From NCBI GenBank assembly GCA_963762635.1, contig CAVXLQ010000023.1, forward strand, positions 434,001 to 498,000: a stretch of 64,000 bases of DNA. Reading direction: 5' to 3'. The notes beneath the pieces were generated by a model. The model was not told the origin of the DNA. It made no database searches and saw only the letters and a program-made list of their open reading frames with translations. Below are positions 16,005-24,934 of this stretch, in pieces (positions within the stretch are counted from its first letter, which is position 1; every line of letters begins with the position of its first letter). The position numbers and the translations under genes are program-made. This DNA is from Tenggerimyces sp963762635 (GTDB taxonomy: Bacteria; Actinomycetota; Actinomycetes; Propionibacteriales; Actinopolymorphaceae).

Positions 16005-17243
16005 GTGCGCTTCGTCTCCGTACCCGCCGATCCCGGCATCATCCGCCTGCCGTGGAGCACGCCGCTCATGGACTGGCCGGACGAGCACCTCGTCTCGCTG
16101 CCCCGAGGCATCTCGCGGCACGTCGTCCGGTTCATCCGGCTCGGCGGCCACGTCTACGCGCTGAAGGAGGCCGAGGAGCGGTACGTCCTCCGTGAGCACC
16201 GCCTGCTGCGGGACCTCAACCGGCTCGACGTCCCGTCCGTCGAGGCTGTCGGCGTCGTCCTCGACCGGACCACGCCGGACGGCGAGGACCTCCAACCCAT
16301 GTTGTTGACACGTCACCTGTCTTTCTCACTGCCGTACCGAGCCGTCTTCTCCCAGCGGCTGAGAGCCGACACCGTCGAACGGCTCATCGACGCGCTCGCC
16401 GCTCTCCTCGTCCGGCTGCATCTCGCCGGCTTCTTCTGGGGCGACTGCTCGCTTTCCAACACGCTCTTCCGCCGCGACGCTGGCGCGTTCGCCGCGTACC
16501 TCGTCGACGCCGAGACCGGCGAGCTGCACAACGATCTCTCGCCCGGCCAGCGCAGCCACGACCTCGACACCGCGCACACCAACATCTTCGGCGAGCTGCT
16601 CGATCTCCAAGCGGGCGGGTTCGTTCCGGAGGATGTCGACCTGTTGGCCCCGGCCGACAGCGTTGTCGATCGGTACGAACGGCTCTGGGCCGAGCTCACC
16701 GAGGCGGAGGAGTTCGACACCGGCGAGCTGCACCGCTTGGACTCGCGCATCCGGCGGTTGAACGACCTCGGCTTCGACGTCGCCGAGCTCGACATCAGTA
16801 CGGATTTCGACGGCCGGCACATCCGCATCCAGCCCAAGGTCGTCGACGCGGGACACCACACCCGAAGGCTGCTCCGCCTTACTGGCTTGGATGTCGAGGA
16901 GAACCAGGCGCGCCGACTCCTCAACGACCTGGACGCCTATCGCGCCGGGACCGACCAGCAGGGCGAGGACGAGGAGATCGTCGCGCACCAGTGGCTGACC
17001 GAGGTGTTCGAGGCCGTCATCCAGGCCGTTCCGCCGGAGCTGCGCGGCAAGCTGGAGCCGGCCGAGCTGTTCCACGAGGTGCTCGAACATCGCTGGTACC
17101 TGTCCGAGGCCGCCGGCTCCGAGATCCCGCTGGCGCGGGCGACCCAGTCGTACATCCAGACCGTTCTGCGCAACCGGCCGGACGAGAAGACGCGGCTGCC
17201 GTCCGTCGAAGACCTGCCTTCGCTCGCGGAGATCGATCCCTAG
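16005..17243 (+). CDS. DUF4032 protein (kinase-like fold)
   Basis: This 412-residue protein matches actinobacterial DUF4032 proteins. The N-terminal half is an RIO/lipopolysaccharide-kinase-like domain (YALKEAEERYVLREHRLLR with a likely ATP-binding Lys; LHLAGFFWGDCSLSNTLF as catalytic loop; YLVDAETGEL as metal-binding Asp). The C-terminal DUF4032 part covers about 230-390. A phosphotransferase role is inferred; the substrate is not known. It starts at GTG 16005 and is divergent from PAP2. Confidence 0.88.
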   Translation: MRFVSVPADPGIIRLPWSTPLMDWPDEHLVSLPRGISRHVVRFIRLGGHVYALKEAEERYVLREHRLLRDLNRLDVPSVEAVGVVLDRTTPDGEDLQPMLLTRHLSFSLPYRAVFSQRLRADTVERLIDALAALLVRLHLAGFFWGDCSLSNTLFRRDAGAFAAYLVDAETGELHNDLSPGQRSHDLDTAHTNIFGELLDLQAGGFVPEDVDLLAPADSVVDRYERLWAELTEAEEFDTGELHRLDSRIRRLNDLGFDVAELDISTDFDGRHIRIQPKVVDAGHHTRRLLRLTGLDVEENQARRLLNDLDAYRAGTDQQGEDEEIVAHQWLTEVFEAVIQAVPPELRGKLEPAELFHEVLEHRWYLSEAAGSEIPLARATQSYIQTVLRNRPDEKTRLPSVEDLPSLAEIDP

Positions 17244-17246
17244 GCC

Positions 17247-18386
17247 CTAGCGCAACCCGAGGTCCGCGGCACCGGTGTAGCGGGCGACGGCGTCGGGGTC
17301 GAGGTGGAGGCCGAGCCCTGGTTCGGCCGGAATCGCCAGCATGCCTTCGCTGTCGAGCTGCCACTTGTCGCTGACGATGTCGTCGACGTACGCGGAACCG
17401 CCGATGTACTCGACCAGATCCGTCTCGGGCAGCGCGGCCGCGAGGTGCAGGTCGGCGGCGAGTCCGACCGCGGTGTTCCAGCCGTGCGGGATGAGGCGTA
17501 CGCCGCGGTCCTGCGCCGCCCAGCCGATCCTTCGCGACTCGCTCAGCCCGCCGACCTTCGTCACGTCCGGCTGCACGATGTCGAACGATCCCGCTTGCAG
17601 GAAAGGCAGGAACGACTGCCGCCGCGTCAGCACCTCGCCGCCGGCGATCGGCACGGGTGAGTTGGCTCGTAGCGCGGCGAAGTCCTCGGCGGCGTCCGGC
17701 CTCAGCGCTTCCTCGAACCAGGCGACGTCGTAGCCGGCGAGCATGGTGGCGGTGCGTCGGGCCCAGACGAGATCGCCGTTCCAGAACGCGTCGCTGCCGC
17801 CGGCGTCGACGGCGAGGAGTGCTTCGTCGCCGATCGCTTCCCTGGCGGCTCTGACGACTCCCTCGTCCGTTCGGCTGTCGTTGCGACCGAACGGTCCCCA
17901 GCCGATCTTGAACGCGCGAAAGCCCTGCTCTCGAAGGGAGGTCAGCTGATCGACCATCGCTGCTGGCGGATCGGTCATGAGGAGCGACGCGTACGGGCGC
18001 ACCCGCTCGCGATGCCGCCCGCCGAGCAGCCGGCCGACGGGCTGGTGGGTGGCTTGGCCGAGGAGGTCCCAGAGGGCGATGTCGATGCCGCTGATCGTGT
18101 GCGTGATCGCGCCGCCGCGGCCCTGCCAGAACGTGTGCTGGTGCAGCTTCTCCGAGACGCGTTCCGGCTCGAGTGCGTTCTCGCCGATCGCCAACGGGGT
18201 AAGGACTTCCAGCGACCCCCTTACGAGCGTTTCGCTGGTGAACACGCTTCCGACGCCGTACAGATCGTCGTCGGTGTGTACGACGACGAGCGTGTGCACG
18301 TTGTCCTCGGGAGTGAGCTCGGTGGACCAGCCGCCGGCGGGGGTCGCGCCGCGCAGTCCCGCGCAACGGATCTCACGAATCCTCAC
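17247..18386 (-). CDS. Enolase-superfamily enzyme (mandelate racemase/muconate lactonizing type)
   Basis: About 379 residues from GTG 18386 (VRIREIRCAG). An N-terminal capping domain is followed by a TIM barrel with metal ligands D (LLAVDAGGSDA), E (WFEEALRPDA) and E (PIAGGEVLT), a catalytic Lys in FRAFKIGWG and a His in LIPHGWNTAVG. Such enzymes abstract a proton next to a carboxylate, usually dehydrating or epimerising sugar acids; the exact substrate cannot be read. Its start overlaps the creatininase stop by 4 bp. The pair is probably controlled by the divergent GntR regulator. Confidence 0.92.
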   Translation of the reverse strand: MRIREIRCAGLRGATPAGGWSTELTPEDNVHTLVVVHTDDDLYGVGSVFTSETLVRGSLEVLTPLAIGENALEPERVSEKLHQHTFWQGRGGAITHTISGIDIALWDLLGQATHQPVGRLLGGRHRERVRPYASLLMTDPPAAMVDQLTSLREQGFRAFKIGWGPFGRNDSRTDEGVVRAAREAIGDEALLAVDAGGSDAFWNGDLVWARRTATMLAGYDVAWFEEALRPDAAEDFAALRANSPVPIAGGEVLTRRQSFLPFLQAGSFDIVQPDVTKVGGLSESRRIGWAAQDRGVRLIPHGWNTAVGLAADLHLAAALPETDLVEYIGGSAYVDDIVSDKWQLDSEGMLAIPAEPGLGLHLDPDAVARYTGAADLGLR

Positions 18387-19168
18387 TGGTGGAAATCTCT
18401 CCGCTCGGCGATCGGCCACGCACGCCACTCGTCGACGAACTCGACCAGTGCTGCGACGGTGGTCTCGAAGATGAGTTTGCCCTTCTCCGCTGTGGCTTTC
18501 GTGGGGTCGCCGTGGACGCCGGTGCTCGTCCAGCGGGACCAGTAGTCGGAGAAGCGGACGGGGAAGTCGTACGTACTGTCGGACGTGACGTACTTGCCTC
18601 GTACGTCATCGTCGGCAACGGCCAGGTCCATGCGGACGCGTTCGGGCGCGACGTGGAGGTAGAGCGAGGTCTCGAACTCGTCCGCGTGCGCGACGACGTC
18701 GGTCTCTCTGACCTTGTCGAACTCCTTGCGGGCAAGGGCGAAGTAGTTCACCGCGGCGCAGAGCGCGTTGGTCGTCAAGGTGGTCTTGCGGGCAACAAGA
18801 TCGACGAGCGGGGTGTTCGACCCGTGTCCGTTGACGATCAGGATCTTCGTGAACCCGTGGTGGGCGACGCTCCTGGTGATGTCGGTGCAGAACGCGATGA
18901 ACGTCTCGGGCTCGATGTGGATCGTGCCGGGGAAGTCGATGTGGTGCTGGTTGAGGCCGTACGGGACCGGCGGCATGACGAGGACCTTGTCGGGTGCGCG
19001 CTTGCCGACCTCGAGGCAGACGGAGTGGGCGAGGAACGCGTCGACGTCGAGCGGCAGGTGCGGTCCGTGCTGCTCGGTGGCGCCGGTGGGGAGGAGGACG
19101 ACCCGTTCGTCGGCGACCGCGGCCTTGACGTCCGGCCAGGTCAGGCGGTCGTACCGGTAGTCGGTCAT
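18383..19168 (-). CDS. Creatininase family amidohydrolase
   Basis: The 261-residue protein starts at MTDYRYDRLTW; a more distal ATG 3 codons upstream is less likely. Family motifs are LLPTGATEQHGPHLPLDVD (metal-binding E/H/D), YGLNQHHIDFPGTI, ILIVNGHGSNTPL and HADEFETSL. These are Zn/Mn-dependent hydrolases of cyclic or linear amides, such as creatinine or formamide-type compounds. The coupled enolase-superfamily gene suggests a small catabolic pathway. It is first gene of the operon, with a GntR-type operator 30 bp upstream. Confidence 0.92.
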   Translation of the reverse strand: MTDYRYDRLTWPDVKAAVADERVVLLPTGATEQHGPHLPLDVDAFLAHSVCLEVGKRAPDKVLVMPPVPYGLNQHHIDFPGTIHIEPETFIAFCTDITRSVAHHGFTKILIVNGHGSNTPLVDLVARKTTLTTNALCAAVNYFALARKEFDKVRETDVVAHADEFETSLYLHVAPERVRMDLAVADDDVRGKYVTSDSTYDFPVRFSDYWSRWTSTGVHGDPTKATAEKGKLIFETTVAALVEFVDEWRAWPIAERRDFHQ

Positions 19169-19197
19169 GGCTTTCACGGTAGGCGGGGCTCGTTGTG

Positions 19198-19216
19198 ATG
19201 GTCAATGGTTGACCAT
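19198..19216. promoter_or_regulatory. Perfect inverted repeat, probable GntR/FadR-type operator
   Basis: ATGGTCAATGGTTGACCAT has 8-bp perfect arms (ATGGTCAA/TTGACCAT) with a 3-nt spacer. It contains the TGGTC...GACCA half sites typical of FadR-subfamily regulators. It lies between the divergent creatininase and GntR genes, 21 bp before the GntR start and 30 bp before the creatininase start, so one bound dimer could repress both. Confidence 0.8.
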
Positions 19217-19237
19217 ATTCCTAGTACGATTCCGGTC

Positions 19238-19894
19238 ATGGCGTTGGACTTCCTGCCGCGGATCTCGGACGACTCGCGGCGACACGTGATCGTCCGGGCG
19301 TTGCGGCGCGCGATCGAGCTGGGGGAGCTGGCGCCGGGAGACCGGCTGGTGGAGCGCGACCTCGCGGCGCGGATGGGGATCAGCCGCGGTCCCGTACGGG
19401 AGGCGCTGCGGCAGCTGGAGCAGGAGGGGCTGGTCGTCTCGTACCCGTATCGAGGGACGGTGGTGGCGGAGATCTCGGCCGAGGAGGTCGAGCACCTGCT
19501 GGTGCCGATCCGGCTGGTGCTGGAACGCTTCGCCGTCCGCCACGCCCTGGCCCGGCTTTCCTCCGCCGACCTGATGACGCTGGCCTCGCTGGCGTCCTCG
19601 ATGCGCGCCGCCGCCCAGTCGGGCGACCTGGCCACGGTGGTGGAGACGGATGTGGCCTTCCACGAACTGCTGCTGGAACGAGCCGACCAACCCCACGCCC
19701 TCCAACTCTGGCGCACCATCGCCCCCCGCGTCCGCGCCTACTTCCACCGCGACACGGGGCGGCACGAGACGCTGGAGGAGATCGCCGACGGCCACGACGA
19801 ACTGCTCACCGCCCTCCGCGGCGGTGACGTCGACGAGGTGGAAGCGGTACTGGCCCGCCACATCGAAGAAACCCTCGCCCTCGGCGGCCACTAG
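19238..19894 (+). CDS. GntR family transcriptional regulator (FadR/FCD type)
   Basis: The 218-residue protein has an N-terminal winged helix (about 10-75: ELAPGDRLVERDLAARMGIS, RGPVREALRQLEQEGLV) and a C-terminal all-helical FCD domain (about 85-215) with metal/ligand residues in ETDVAFHELLLE and DGHDELLTAL. It likely senses an acid substrate of the divergent catabolic pair. ATG 19238 is chosen because an upstream ATG at 19205 lies inside the operator. Confidence 0.92.
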   Translation: MALDFLPRISDDSRRHVIVRALRRAIELGELAPGDRLVERDLAARMGISRGPVREALRQLEQEGLVVSYPYRGTVVAEISAEEVEHLLVPIRLVLERFAVRHALARLSSADLMTLASLASSMRAAAQSGDLATVVETDVAFHELLLERADQPHALQLWRTIAPRVRAYFHRDTGRHETLEEIADGHDELLTALRGGDVDEVEAVLARHIEETLALGGH

Positions 19895-19909
19895 TCCCAC
19901 ACGCGGGAG

Positions 19910-19953
19910 TTGTTGGACAGATCCCGGCCTCTATGCCGGGATCTGTCCAACAA
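19910..19953. repeat. Perfect 19-bp inverted repeat (hairpin)
   Basis: TTGTTGGACAGATCCCGGC pairs without mismatch with its reverse complement around the loop CTCTAT, 16 bp after the GntR stop. It can act as a bidirectional terminator between GntR and the convergent MarR gene. Its length and perfection also suit a mobile palindromic repeat. I found no second copy in the window. Confidence 0.75.
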
Positions 19954-20011
19954 GTCGACCACCGCCAGCCGCCGACCACCCGACAACCTTCCGGTCGAGA
20001 GGTGAGCGGCC

Positions 20012-20086
20012 GCGACTTTACCCACGGAGGGGGCGTTCCGGTCGCGATCGGAACGCTGGGAACGCCCCCTTGATGGGTAAAGTCGC
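20012..20086. repeat. Dispersed 75-bp hairpin repeat, copy 1
   Basis: Arms GCGACTTTACCCA and TGGGTAAAGTCGC are perfect. An inner stem GGGGGCGTTCC/GGAACGCCCCC follows after a small internal loop, with a roughly 20-nt variable tip. Copies 2 and 3 share the arms and inner stem but differ in the tip. It lies between convergent GntR and MarR genes and resembles a REP/MITE-like intergenic element. Confidence 0.85.
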
Positions 20087-20198
20087 AGCGCCACCGACCC
20101 GTCCACCGTGCTGGCATTGCGCCACCTGTCGCCGTCACCACCATCGGGCGCGCGGCAGGCCCTCGCCTGGCGCTGTCCCTGTGGCACTCCGCGTCGGC

Positions 20199-20699
20199 TC
20201 AGTCGGTGCGGGGGCGCTGGTTCGAGGTCGCGGCGGTCGTATCACTGCCGGTGAGGTGGGTGACGACCTTGCGGCTGATGCGCTCGAGCGTCGCCAGCTC
20301 CTGCTTGGTCAACAGGTCGATCAGGTTCGTCCGTACCGACTCCACATGCCCCGGCGCTGCGGCTTCGAGGGCGCGGCGGCCGGTGGGGGTGAGGGTGACG
20401 GTGGAGCCGCGGCCGTCCGACTCGCTGCCCGAACGTTCCACCAACCCACGCTGCTCCATCCGCGTCACCTGGTGTGATACCCGGCTCCGCGACCACAGCA
20501 ACCGCTCGGCCAGCCGGTTCACCCGGTAGATCTGCCCCGGCGTCTCCGACAAAGTCGACAGCACGTCGTAGTCCGGCTCGGAAAGCCCCGAGTCGTCCGC
20601 CAAATCCCGATACACCCGCAGGTTGAGCAGACCGATCATCCGGCGGAACCCACGCCAAGCACGGTCTTCCGCCTCGTCCAGCCACCGCGGCTCCGTCAT
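20199..20699 (-). CDS. MarR family transcriptional regulator
   Basis: The 166-residue protein starts at MTEPRWLDEAE; an in-frame ATG 12 codons upstream lies in the operator region. The winged helix (about 45-115) has PDYDVLSTLSETPG, YRVNRLAERLLWSRSRVSHQVTRMEQRGLV and the wing SESDGRGSTVTLTPTGR. It probably represses itself and the divergent YczE-like membrane gene through two palindromes in the 60-bp gap. The C-terminus (TAATSNQRPRTD) is unconserved. Confidence 0.92.
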   Translation of the reverse strand: MTEPRWLDEAEDRAWRGFRRMIGLLNLRVYRDLADDSGLSEPDYDVLSTLSETPGQIYRVNRLAERLLWSRSRVSHQVTRMEQRGLVERSGSESDGRGSTVTLTPTGRRALEAAAPGHVESVRTNLIDLLTKQELATLERISRKVVTHLTGSDTTAATSNQRPRTD

Positions 20700-20719
20700 A
20701 CGACCGAACGATAGCAACT

Positions 20720-20739
20720 TTAGTTGACGTGTCACCTAA
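20720..20739. promoter_or_regulatory. MarR operator O1
   Basis: TTAGTTGACGTGTCACCTAA is an imperfect palindrome (one mismatch pair) with the same TGACGTGTCA centre as O2. It lies 21 bp upstream of the MarR start. Confidence 0.75.
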
Positions 20740-20751
20740 CCCGAGACAATA

Positions 20752-20769
20752 TAGGTGACGTGTCACCTA
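20752..20769. promoter_or_regulatory. MarR operator O2, spanning the start of the membrane gene
   Basis: TAGGTGACGTGTCACCTA has perfect 8-bp arms around GT. The GTG start of the divergent membrane gene is inside it (20760). With an AT-rich GACAAT at 20745-20750 as a possible -10, the transcript may be leaderless, and repressor binding would cover start site and start codon together. Confidence 0.8.
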
Positions 20770-21383
20770 AATCGAAGCTCGCCCTCAGGATCGCCGCGCT
20801 CGGCGGAGGCCTCCTGCTGTTCGGCGTCTCGATCGGCCTGATGGTGCGCGCCAACCTCGGTCTCGGGCCGTGGGACGTGCTCCACCAGGGCCTCGCCGAG
20901 CGCACCGGTATCTCGATGGGCTGGATCGTGAACGGCACCGCCGTCCTCGTCCTCCTCGCCTGGATTCCGATCCGCGAACGCCCCGGCATCGGCACGCTCT
21001 GCAACGTCCTGCTGATCGGCCCGGTCGTCGACCTGACCCTCGCGGTCCTCCCCGAGCAGACGAATCTCCCACTCCGCATAGCACTTCTCGTCGGCGGAAT
21101 CGTCGGCCTCGCCGCGGCCACCGGTCTGTACGTCGGCGCGGGCTTCGGCCCCGGCCCACGCGACGGCCTGATGACGGGCCTCGCCAAGCGCGGCTACTCG
21201 ATCCGTGTCGTCCGCACGGTGATCGAGATCGTCGTGCTCATCATCGGCTGGTTCCTCGGCGGCACCGTCGGCATCGGCACCCTCCTCTTCGCGCTCACGA
21301 TCGGCCCACTTGTCCACGTCCTGGCACCGAGGCTCGCGATCGTCCCGATCGATTCGCCCAACCCAGTAAGGAAGAAAGCATGA
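20760..21383 (+). CDS. YczE/YitT-like membrane protein
   Basis: About 207 residues from GTG 20760 (VSPKSKLALRIAAL). Five hydrophobic helices and the family pattern LGLGPWDVLHQGLAERTGIS plus a second half-repeat FGPGPRDGLMTGLAKRGYS match YczE-type integral membrane proteins, which have internal duplication. Transport or export is inferred. The stop overlaps the LLM oxidoreductase start (ATGA), so both are induced together. The divergent MarR regulator suggests response to a small toxic molecule. Confidence 0.85.
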   Translation: MSPKSKLALRIAALGGGLLLFGVSIGLMVRANLGLGPWDVLHQGLAERTGISMGWIVNGTAVLVLLAWIPIRERPGIGTLCNVLLIGPVVDLTLAVLPEQTNLPLRIALLVGGIVGLAAATGLYVGAGFGPGPRDGLMTGLAKRGYSIRVVRTVIEIVVLIIGWFLGGTVGIGTLLFALTIGPLVHVLAPRLAIVPIDSPNPVRKKA

Positions 21384-22240
21384 TCACGTTCGGCCTCGCG
21401 ATCCCTCCAGGTGCCGAGGGAGGCAGCGATCCCGTCGGTCTCGCGCAGCGGGCCGAGGAGCTCGGGTTCGACTTCGTCGGCATGTCCGATCACCCGTGCG
21501 GGACCGATCCGACGTACGAGACCTGGACCGTCCTGTCCTGGATCGCCGCCGCGACCAGCCGGATCCGCATCGGTCCACGCGTCCTTGGCGTTCCGTACCG
21601 ATCGCCCGCGCTGGTAGCCAAGATGGCGGAGACGTTCGATCGCCTGTCCGGCGGCCGCCTGATCCTCGGCCTCGGCGGCGGGTCGGCCGACCACGAGTTC
21701 CGCGCGTTCGGCCTCGGCGTGCCGACGCCGCGGGAGAAGGTCGACGGCATGGAGGACGCGATCCGGATCGCGCGCGGTCTCTGGAGCGAGCGCGCGTTCA
21801 CCTACGAGGGCCGCCGCTACCGCACCGAAGAGGCCGACATCGAGCCGAAGCCCGAGCGCCGCATCCCGATCTGGCTCGGCACGTACGGCCCACGCGCGCT
21901 GGCGGTCACCGGCCGGCTCGCCGATGGCTGGATCCCGTCGTACGGCTCCGCGCCGCCCGACCAGGTCCCCGCGCTGCGCGACCGGCTCATGCAGGCCGCC
22001 ACCGACGCCGGCCGCGACCCCTCCGAGCTTACCTGCGCGTACCACGTCCGCGTAGCGGTGAACCCACGAACACCACCCGGCGACGGCGTGGTCAGCGGTA
22101 CGCCGGACGAGGTCGCCGCCCAGCTCAGGACGTTCACGAAGCTCGGCTTCACCGCCTTCAGCCTGTCACCCGTCGGCGACGACGTCGCAGGTCAGGCGGA
22201 ACTGCTCGCCCACGAGGTCGTCCCGCGCGTTAACGTCTAG
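21380..22240 (+). CDS. LLM-class F420-dependent oxidoreductase
   Basis: This 286-residue luciferase-like TIM-barrel protein has the start ITFGLAIPPGAEGG, RAEELGFDFVGMSDHP, TSRIRIGPRVLGVPYRSPALVAKMAETFDRLSG split by short loops, GLGGGSADHEFRAFG and the cofactor loop RRIPIWLGTYGPRAL. These enzymes use F420 or FMN to reduce or oxidise small molecules. Co-transcribed with the YczE-like gene under MarR control, it fits a detoxification pair; the substrate is unknown. Confidence 0.9.
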   Translation: MITFGLAIPPGAEGGSDPVGLAQRAEELGFDFVGMSDHPCGTDPTYETWTVLSWIAAATSRIRIGPRVLGVPYRSPALVAKMAETFDRLSGGRLILGLGGGSADHEFRAFGLGVPTPREKVDGMEDAIRIARGLWSERAFTYEGRRYRTEEADIEPKPERRIPIWLGTYGPRALAVTGRLADGWIPSYGSAPPDQVPALRDRLMQAATDAGRDPSELTCAYHVRVAVNPRTPPGDGVVSGTPDEVAAQLRTFTKLGFTAFSLSPVGDDVAGQAELLAHEVVPRVNV

Positions 22241-22303
22241 CGCCCGGCAGGTTGGTGCCGTAGCCCTGGTGCGACCTCCGTCGGGCCGGGACAATGCGGA
22301 CAC

Positions 22304-23778
22304 ATGGTGACCAGACGGCAAGTCCTCACGACGGCCGCCGGCGTCGCGGCGGTCTCGGCGTTGCAGATCCGGCCCGCGTACGCCGACTACACGATGAGCG
22401 TGAACCCGCAGTCCAACTGGGGCACGTGGGAGGGCTGGGGCACCTCGCTGTGCTGGTGGGCCAACGTGTACGGCACACAGGACCTGCTCGCCGACATCCT
22501 GTTCACGCGGAACGCGGTCACGTACAACGGCCAGTCGCTGCCCGGGCTCGGCATGAACATCGCGCGCTACAACGCCGGCGGCTGCACGACCGTCCCGATC
22601 AACGGCGACTCCATGGTGGTGTCGCCGAGAATCCCGTCCTGGAAGCAGATTCAGGGATTCTGGCTCAACTGGCTCAGCGCCGACCCGGCGAGCTCCAGCT
22701 GGAACTGGACCGTCGACGCGCCGCAGCGGGCGATGCTCGCGAAAGCACGCGACCGCGGCGCGAACCTGCTCGAGCTGTTCTCGAACTCGCCGCTGTGGTG
22801 GATGTGCATCAACCACAACCCGTCCGGCGCGGCCAACGGCGGCGACAACTTGCAGTCCTGGAACTACCAGCAGCACGCCGTCTACTTGGCGACCGTAGCC
22901 AAATATGCCCACGACCATTGGGGAATCGACTTCGACAGTGTCGACGCGTTCAACGAACCGGCGGCGGACTGGTGGCGGGCGGACGGTACACAGGAAGGGT
23001 GTCACGTCAGCCCGTCGATCCAGGCGCAGGTGATCGGACACCTCCGTTCGGAGCTCGACAATCGCGGGTTGACAGAGACCGCGGTGTCGGCATCGGACGA
23101 GAGTCTGTACGACCAGGCGCGCTCGACCTGGGCGAGTTTCTCCAGTGCTACAAGGGCAAAGGTCGGGCGGGTCAACGTTCACGGCTACCAGTACGAGGGC
23201 GGCAGGCGGGATCTGTTGTTCAACGAGGTGTCGGCAGCCGGCAAGCCGTTGTGGCAGTCGGAGTACGGCGATGGCGACGGCACCGGGATGAAGATGGCGC
23301 GCAACCTCACGTACGACCTGCGCTGGCTCCACCCGACGGCGTGGGTGTACTGGCAGGCGTTCGACGGGCTCGAGTGGGGGCTGATCTACTGCGACGAGAA
23401 CGCGGGGACGTTGGGTGCAGGTCAACCCGAAGTACTTCGTGTTCGCGCAGTACTCCCGGCACATCCGGCCGGGCATGCGGATCCTCGACCCGGGCGACGG
23501 CAACACCGTCGCGGCGTACGACGCCACCGCGCGTCGGTTGGTGCTGGTGACGGCGAACTTCGACACAGGCCAGTGGATCAACTACGACCTCTCGCGCTTC
23601 GCGTCCGTCGGCGGCGCTGGCGGCGGTGCTGTGCGGCGGTGGGTGACGACGACCGACGCCGGCGGGGAGCGGTACGTGGCGCACCCCACGGACACGGTGC
23701 TCGACGGGAAGCGGTTCTGGTCCTGGGTTCCCCGCGCACACGGTGCAGACGTTCGAGATCGACAGCGTGTCGCTCTAG
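22304..23778 (+). pseudogene. GH30-type endo-beta-1,6-galactanase, two frameshifts
   Basis: A Tat-like leader (TRRQVLTTAAGVAAVSALQ) precedes a GH30-like barrel: WGTWEGWGTSLCWWANVYG, NIARYNAGGC, ELFSNSPLWWMCINHNPSG, DAFNEPAADWW (acid/base Glu) and PLWQSEYGDG (nucleophile Glu). At the GGG at 23413-23415 the reading moves one frame (NPKYFVFAQYSRHIRPGM continues). At the GGG at 23725-23727 it moves again to reach AHTVQTFEIDSVSL and the stop at 23778. Both breaks are restored by removing one G. Intact, the enzyme would be secreted and cut arabinogalactan side chains. The catalytic domain lies before the first break. Confidence 0.82.
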
Positions 23779-23835
23779 GCGTCGGCGCAAGATCGGAGAT
23801 GAACGGTGTCCGGCCGGCGGCCTAGCATCGGGGCC

Positions 23836-24222
23836 ATGAGAATCAAGCTGGCCGGGATCTTCGTGGACGATCAGGAACGTGCCCGGGCGTTCTATACAGA
23901 CAAGTTGGGCTTCCAGCTGAAGACGGACGCCCCGTACAGCGAAACCGCCCGCTGGCTGACCGTCGTCTCGGCGGACGACCCCGAAGGCACCGAGCTCCAA
24001 CTAGCCCCGCTGGACGAGCCGGCCAGGGCCTTCCAGCAAGCCCTGTACAAAGCGGGCCAACCCGCCACCGCACTGGCATCAGAAGACTGCAAAGCCGACT
24101 ACGACCGCCTCCTCGCCGCCGGTGTGACCTTCACCCTCGAACCGACAACAATGCCCTACGGCGGCACCGACGCCGTCTTCGACGACACCTGCGGCAACCT
24201 GATCTGCATCCACCAGGAGTGA
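23836..24222 (+). CDS. VOC family protein
   Basis: This 128-residue single-domain glyoxalase-fold protein reads MRIKLAGIFVDDQERARAFY at its start, has WLTVVSADDPEGTELQLAP in the middle and DAVFDDTCGNLICIHQE at the end. Members bind a divalent metal through His/Glu in paired beta-alpha-beta-beta-beta units; the function is not predictable. Its stop overlaps the HAD gene start (GTGA). Confidence 0.9.
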   Translation: MRIKLAGIFVDDQERARAFYTDKLGFQLKTDAPYSETARWLTVVSADDPEGTELQLAPLDEPARAFQQALYKAGQPATALASEDCKADYDRLLAAGVTFTLEPTTMPYGGTDAVFDDTCGNLICIHQE

Positions 24223-24887
24223 CACGTCCGCAGGCCGTCATCTTCGACCTGTACGAGACGCTGATCACCGAGTTCGACCCGTCCTGGCAGGCCAAACCGA
24301 CGACGGCGGAACGGCTGGGCATCGACACCGAGGTGTTCGATCGCCGCCGGCAGGCCTGGTGGCTCGAACGCATGACTCGGCCGGTCGACTTTCGTGATGT
24401 CCTGCGGGACATCTGCCCGGCCGCGGATGGCGTGATGATCGAGGAGCTTCACCAGGAGCGCCTCGTGGCGAAGGCGGCGCCGTTGCTGAACGTCGAGCAA
24501 CCGATCCTTGACACCATCCGCCAGCTCAGAACCGAGGGACTCGGCGTCGGCCTGATCAGCAACTGCTCGATGGAGGAAGTCGCGGCCTGGGACCGGAGCG
24601 CGCTCGCACCGCTCTTCGACGAGGTGGTGTTCTCGTACCAGGTCGGATGCTGCAAGCCGGACCCCGCGATCTATGCGCTCGCCTGCCAGCGGCTTGGCGT
24701 CGAGCTCGACAACGCCGCATTCGTGGGAGATGGCGGGAGCGACGAGCTCGCCGGTGCCACGGCTTGCGGGATGTCCGCGTACTGCGCCGGCTGGTTCCTC
24801 GATCGCTGGCCGGTCGAGCGGCAGCGGCTCGCCACCGGGTTTCCTCGGCTCGGCAGCCCGGCCGAGTTGCTCGACGTGCTGCTCTGA
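24219..24887 (+). CDS. HAD family hydrolase
   Basis: This 222-residue protein has motif I at the start (VIFDLYETL, where the usual DxDGT is DLYET), motif II S in LISNCS, motif III K in CCKPDPAIY and motif IV FVGDGGSDELAGA. It is a phosphatase or dehalogenase-like hydrolase; the substrate is unknown. It starts at GTG 24219 overlapping the VOC gene. Confidence 0.9.
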   Translation: MTRPQAVIFDLYETLITEFDPSWQAKPTTAERLGIDTEVFDRRRQAWWLERMTRPVDFRDVLRDICPAADGVMIEELHQERLVAKAAPLLNVEQPILDTIRQLRTEGLGVGLISNCSMEEVAAWDRSALAPLFDEVVFSYQVGCCKPDPAIYALACQRLGVELDNAAFVGDGGSDELAGATACGMSAYCAGWFLDRWPVERQRLATGFPRLGSPAELLDVLL

Positions 24888-24934
24888 AGCACTACGATGC
24901 CGGCTGACGCAGCGTAGAACGAGGAGCAGCGGAG

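Noticed and set aside
22166..23581. 471-codon minus-strand frame opposite the GH30 gene
   Set aside because: GH30 catalytic motifs and the leader lie on the plus strand; the opposite frame has no domain.
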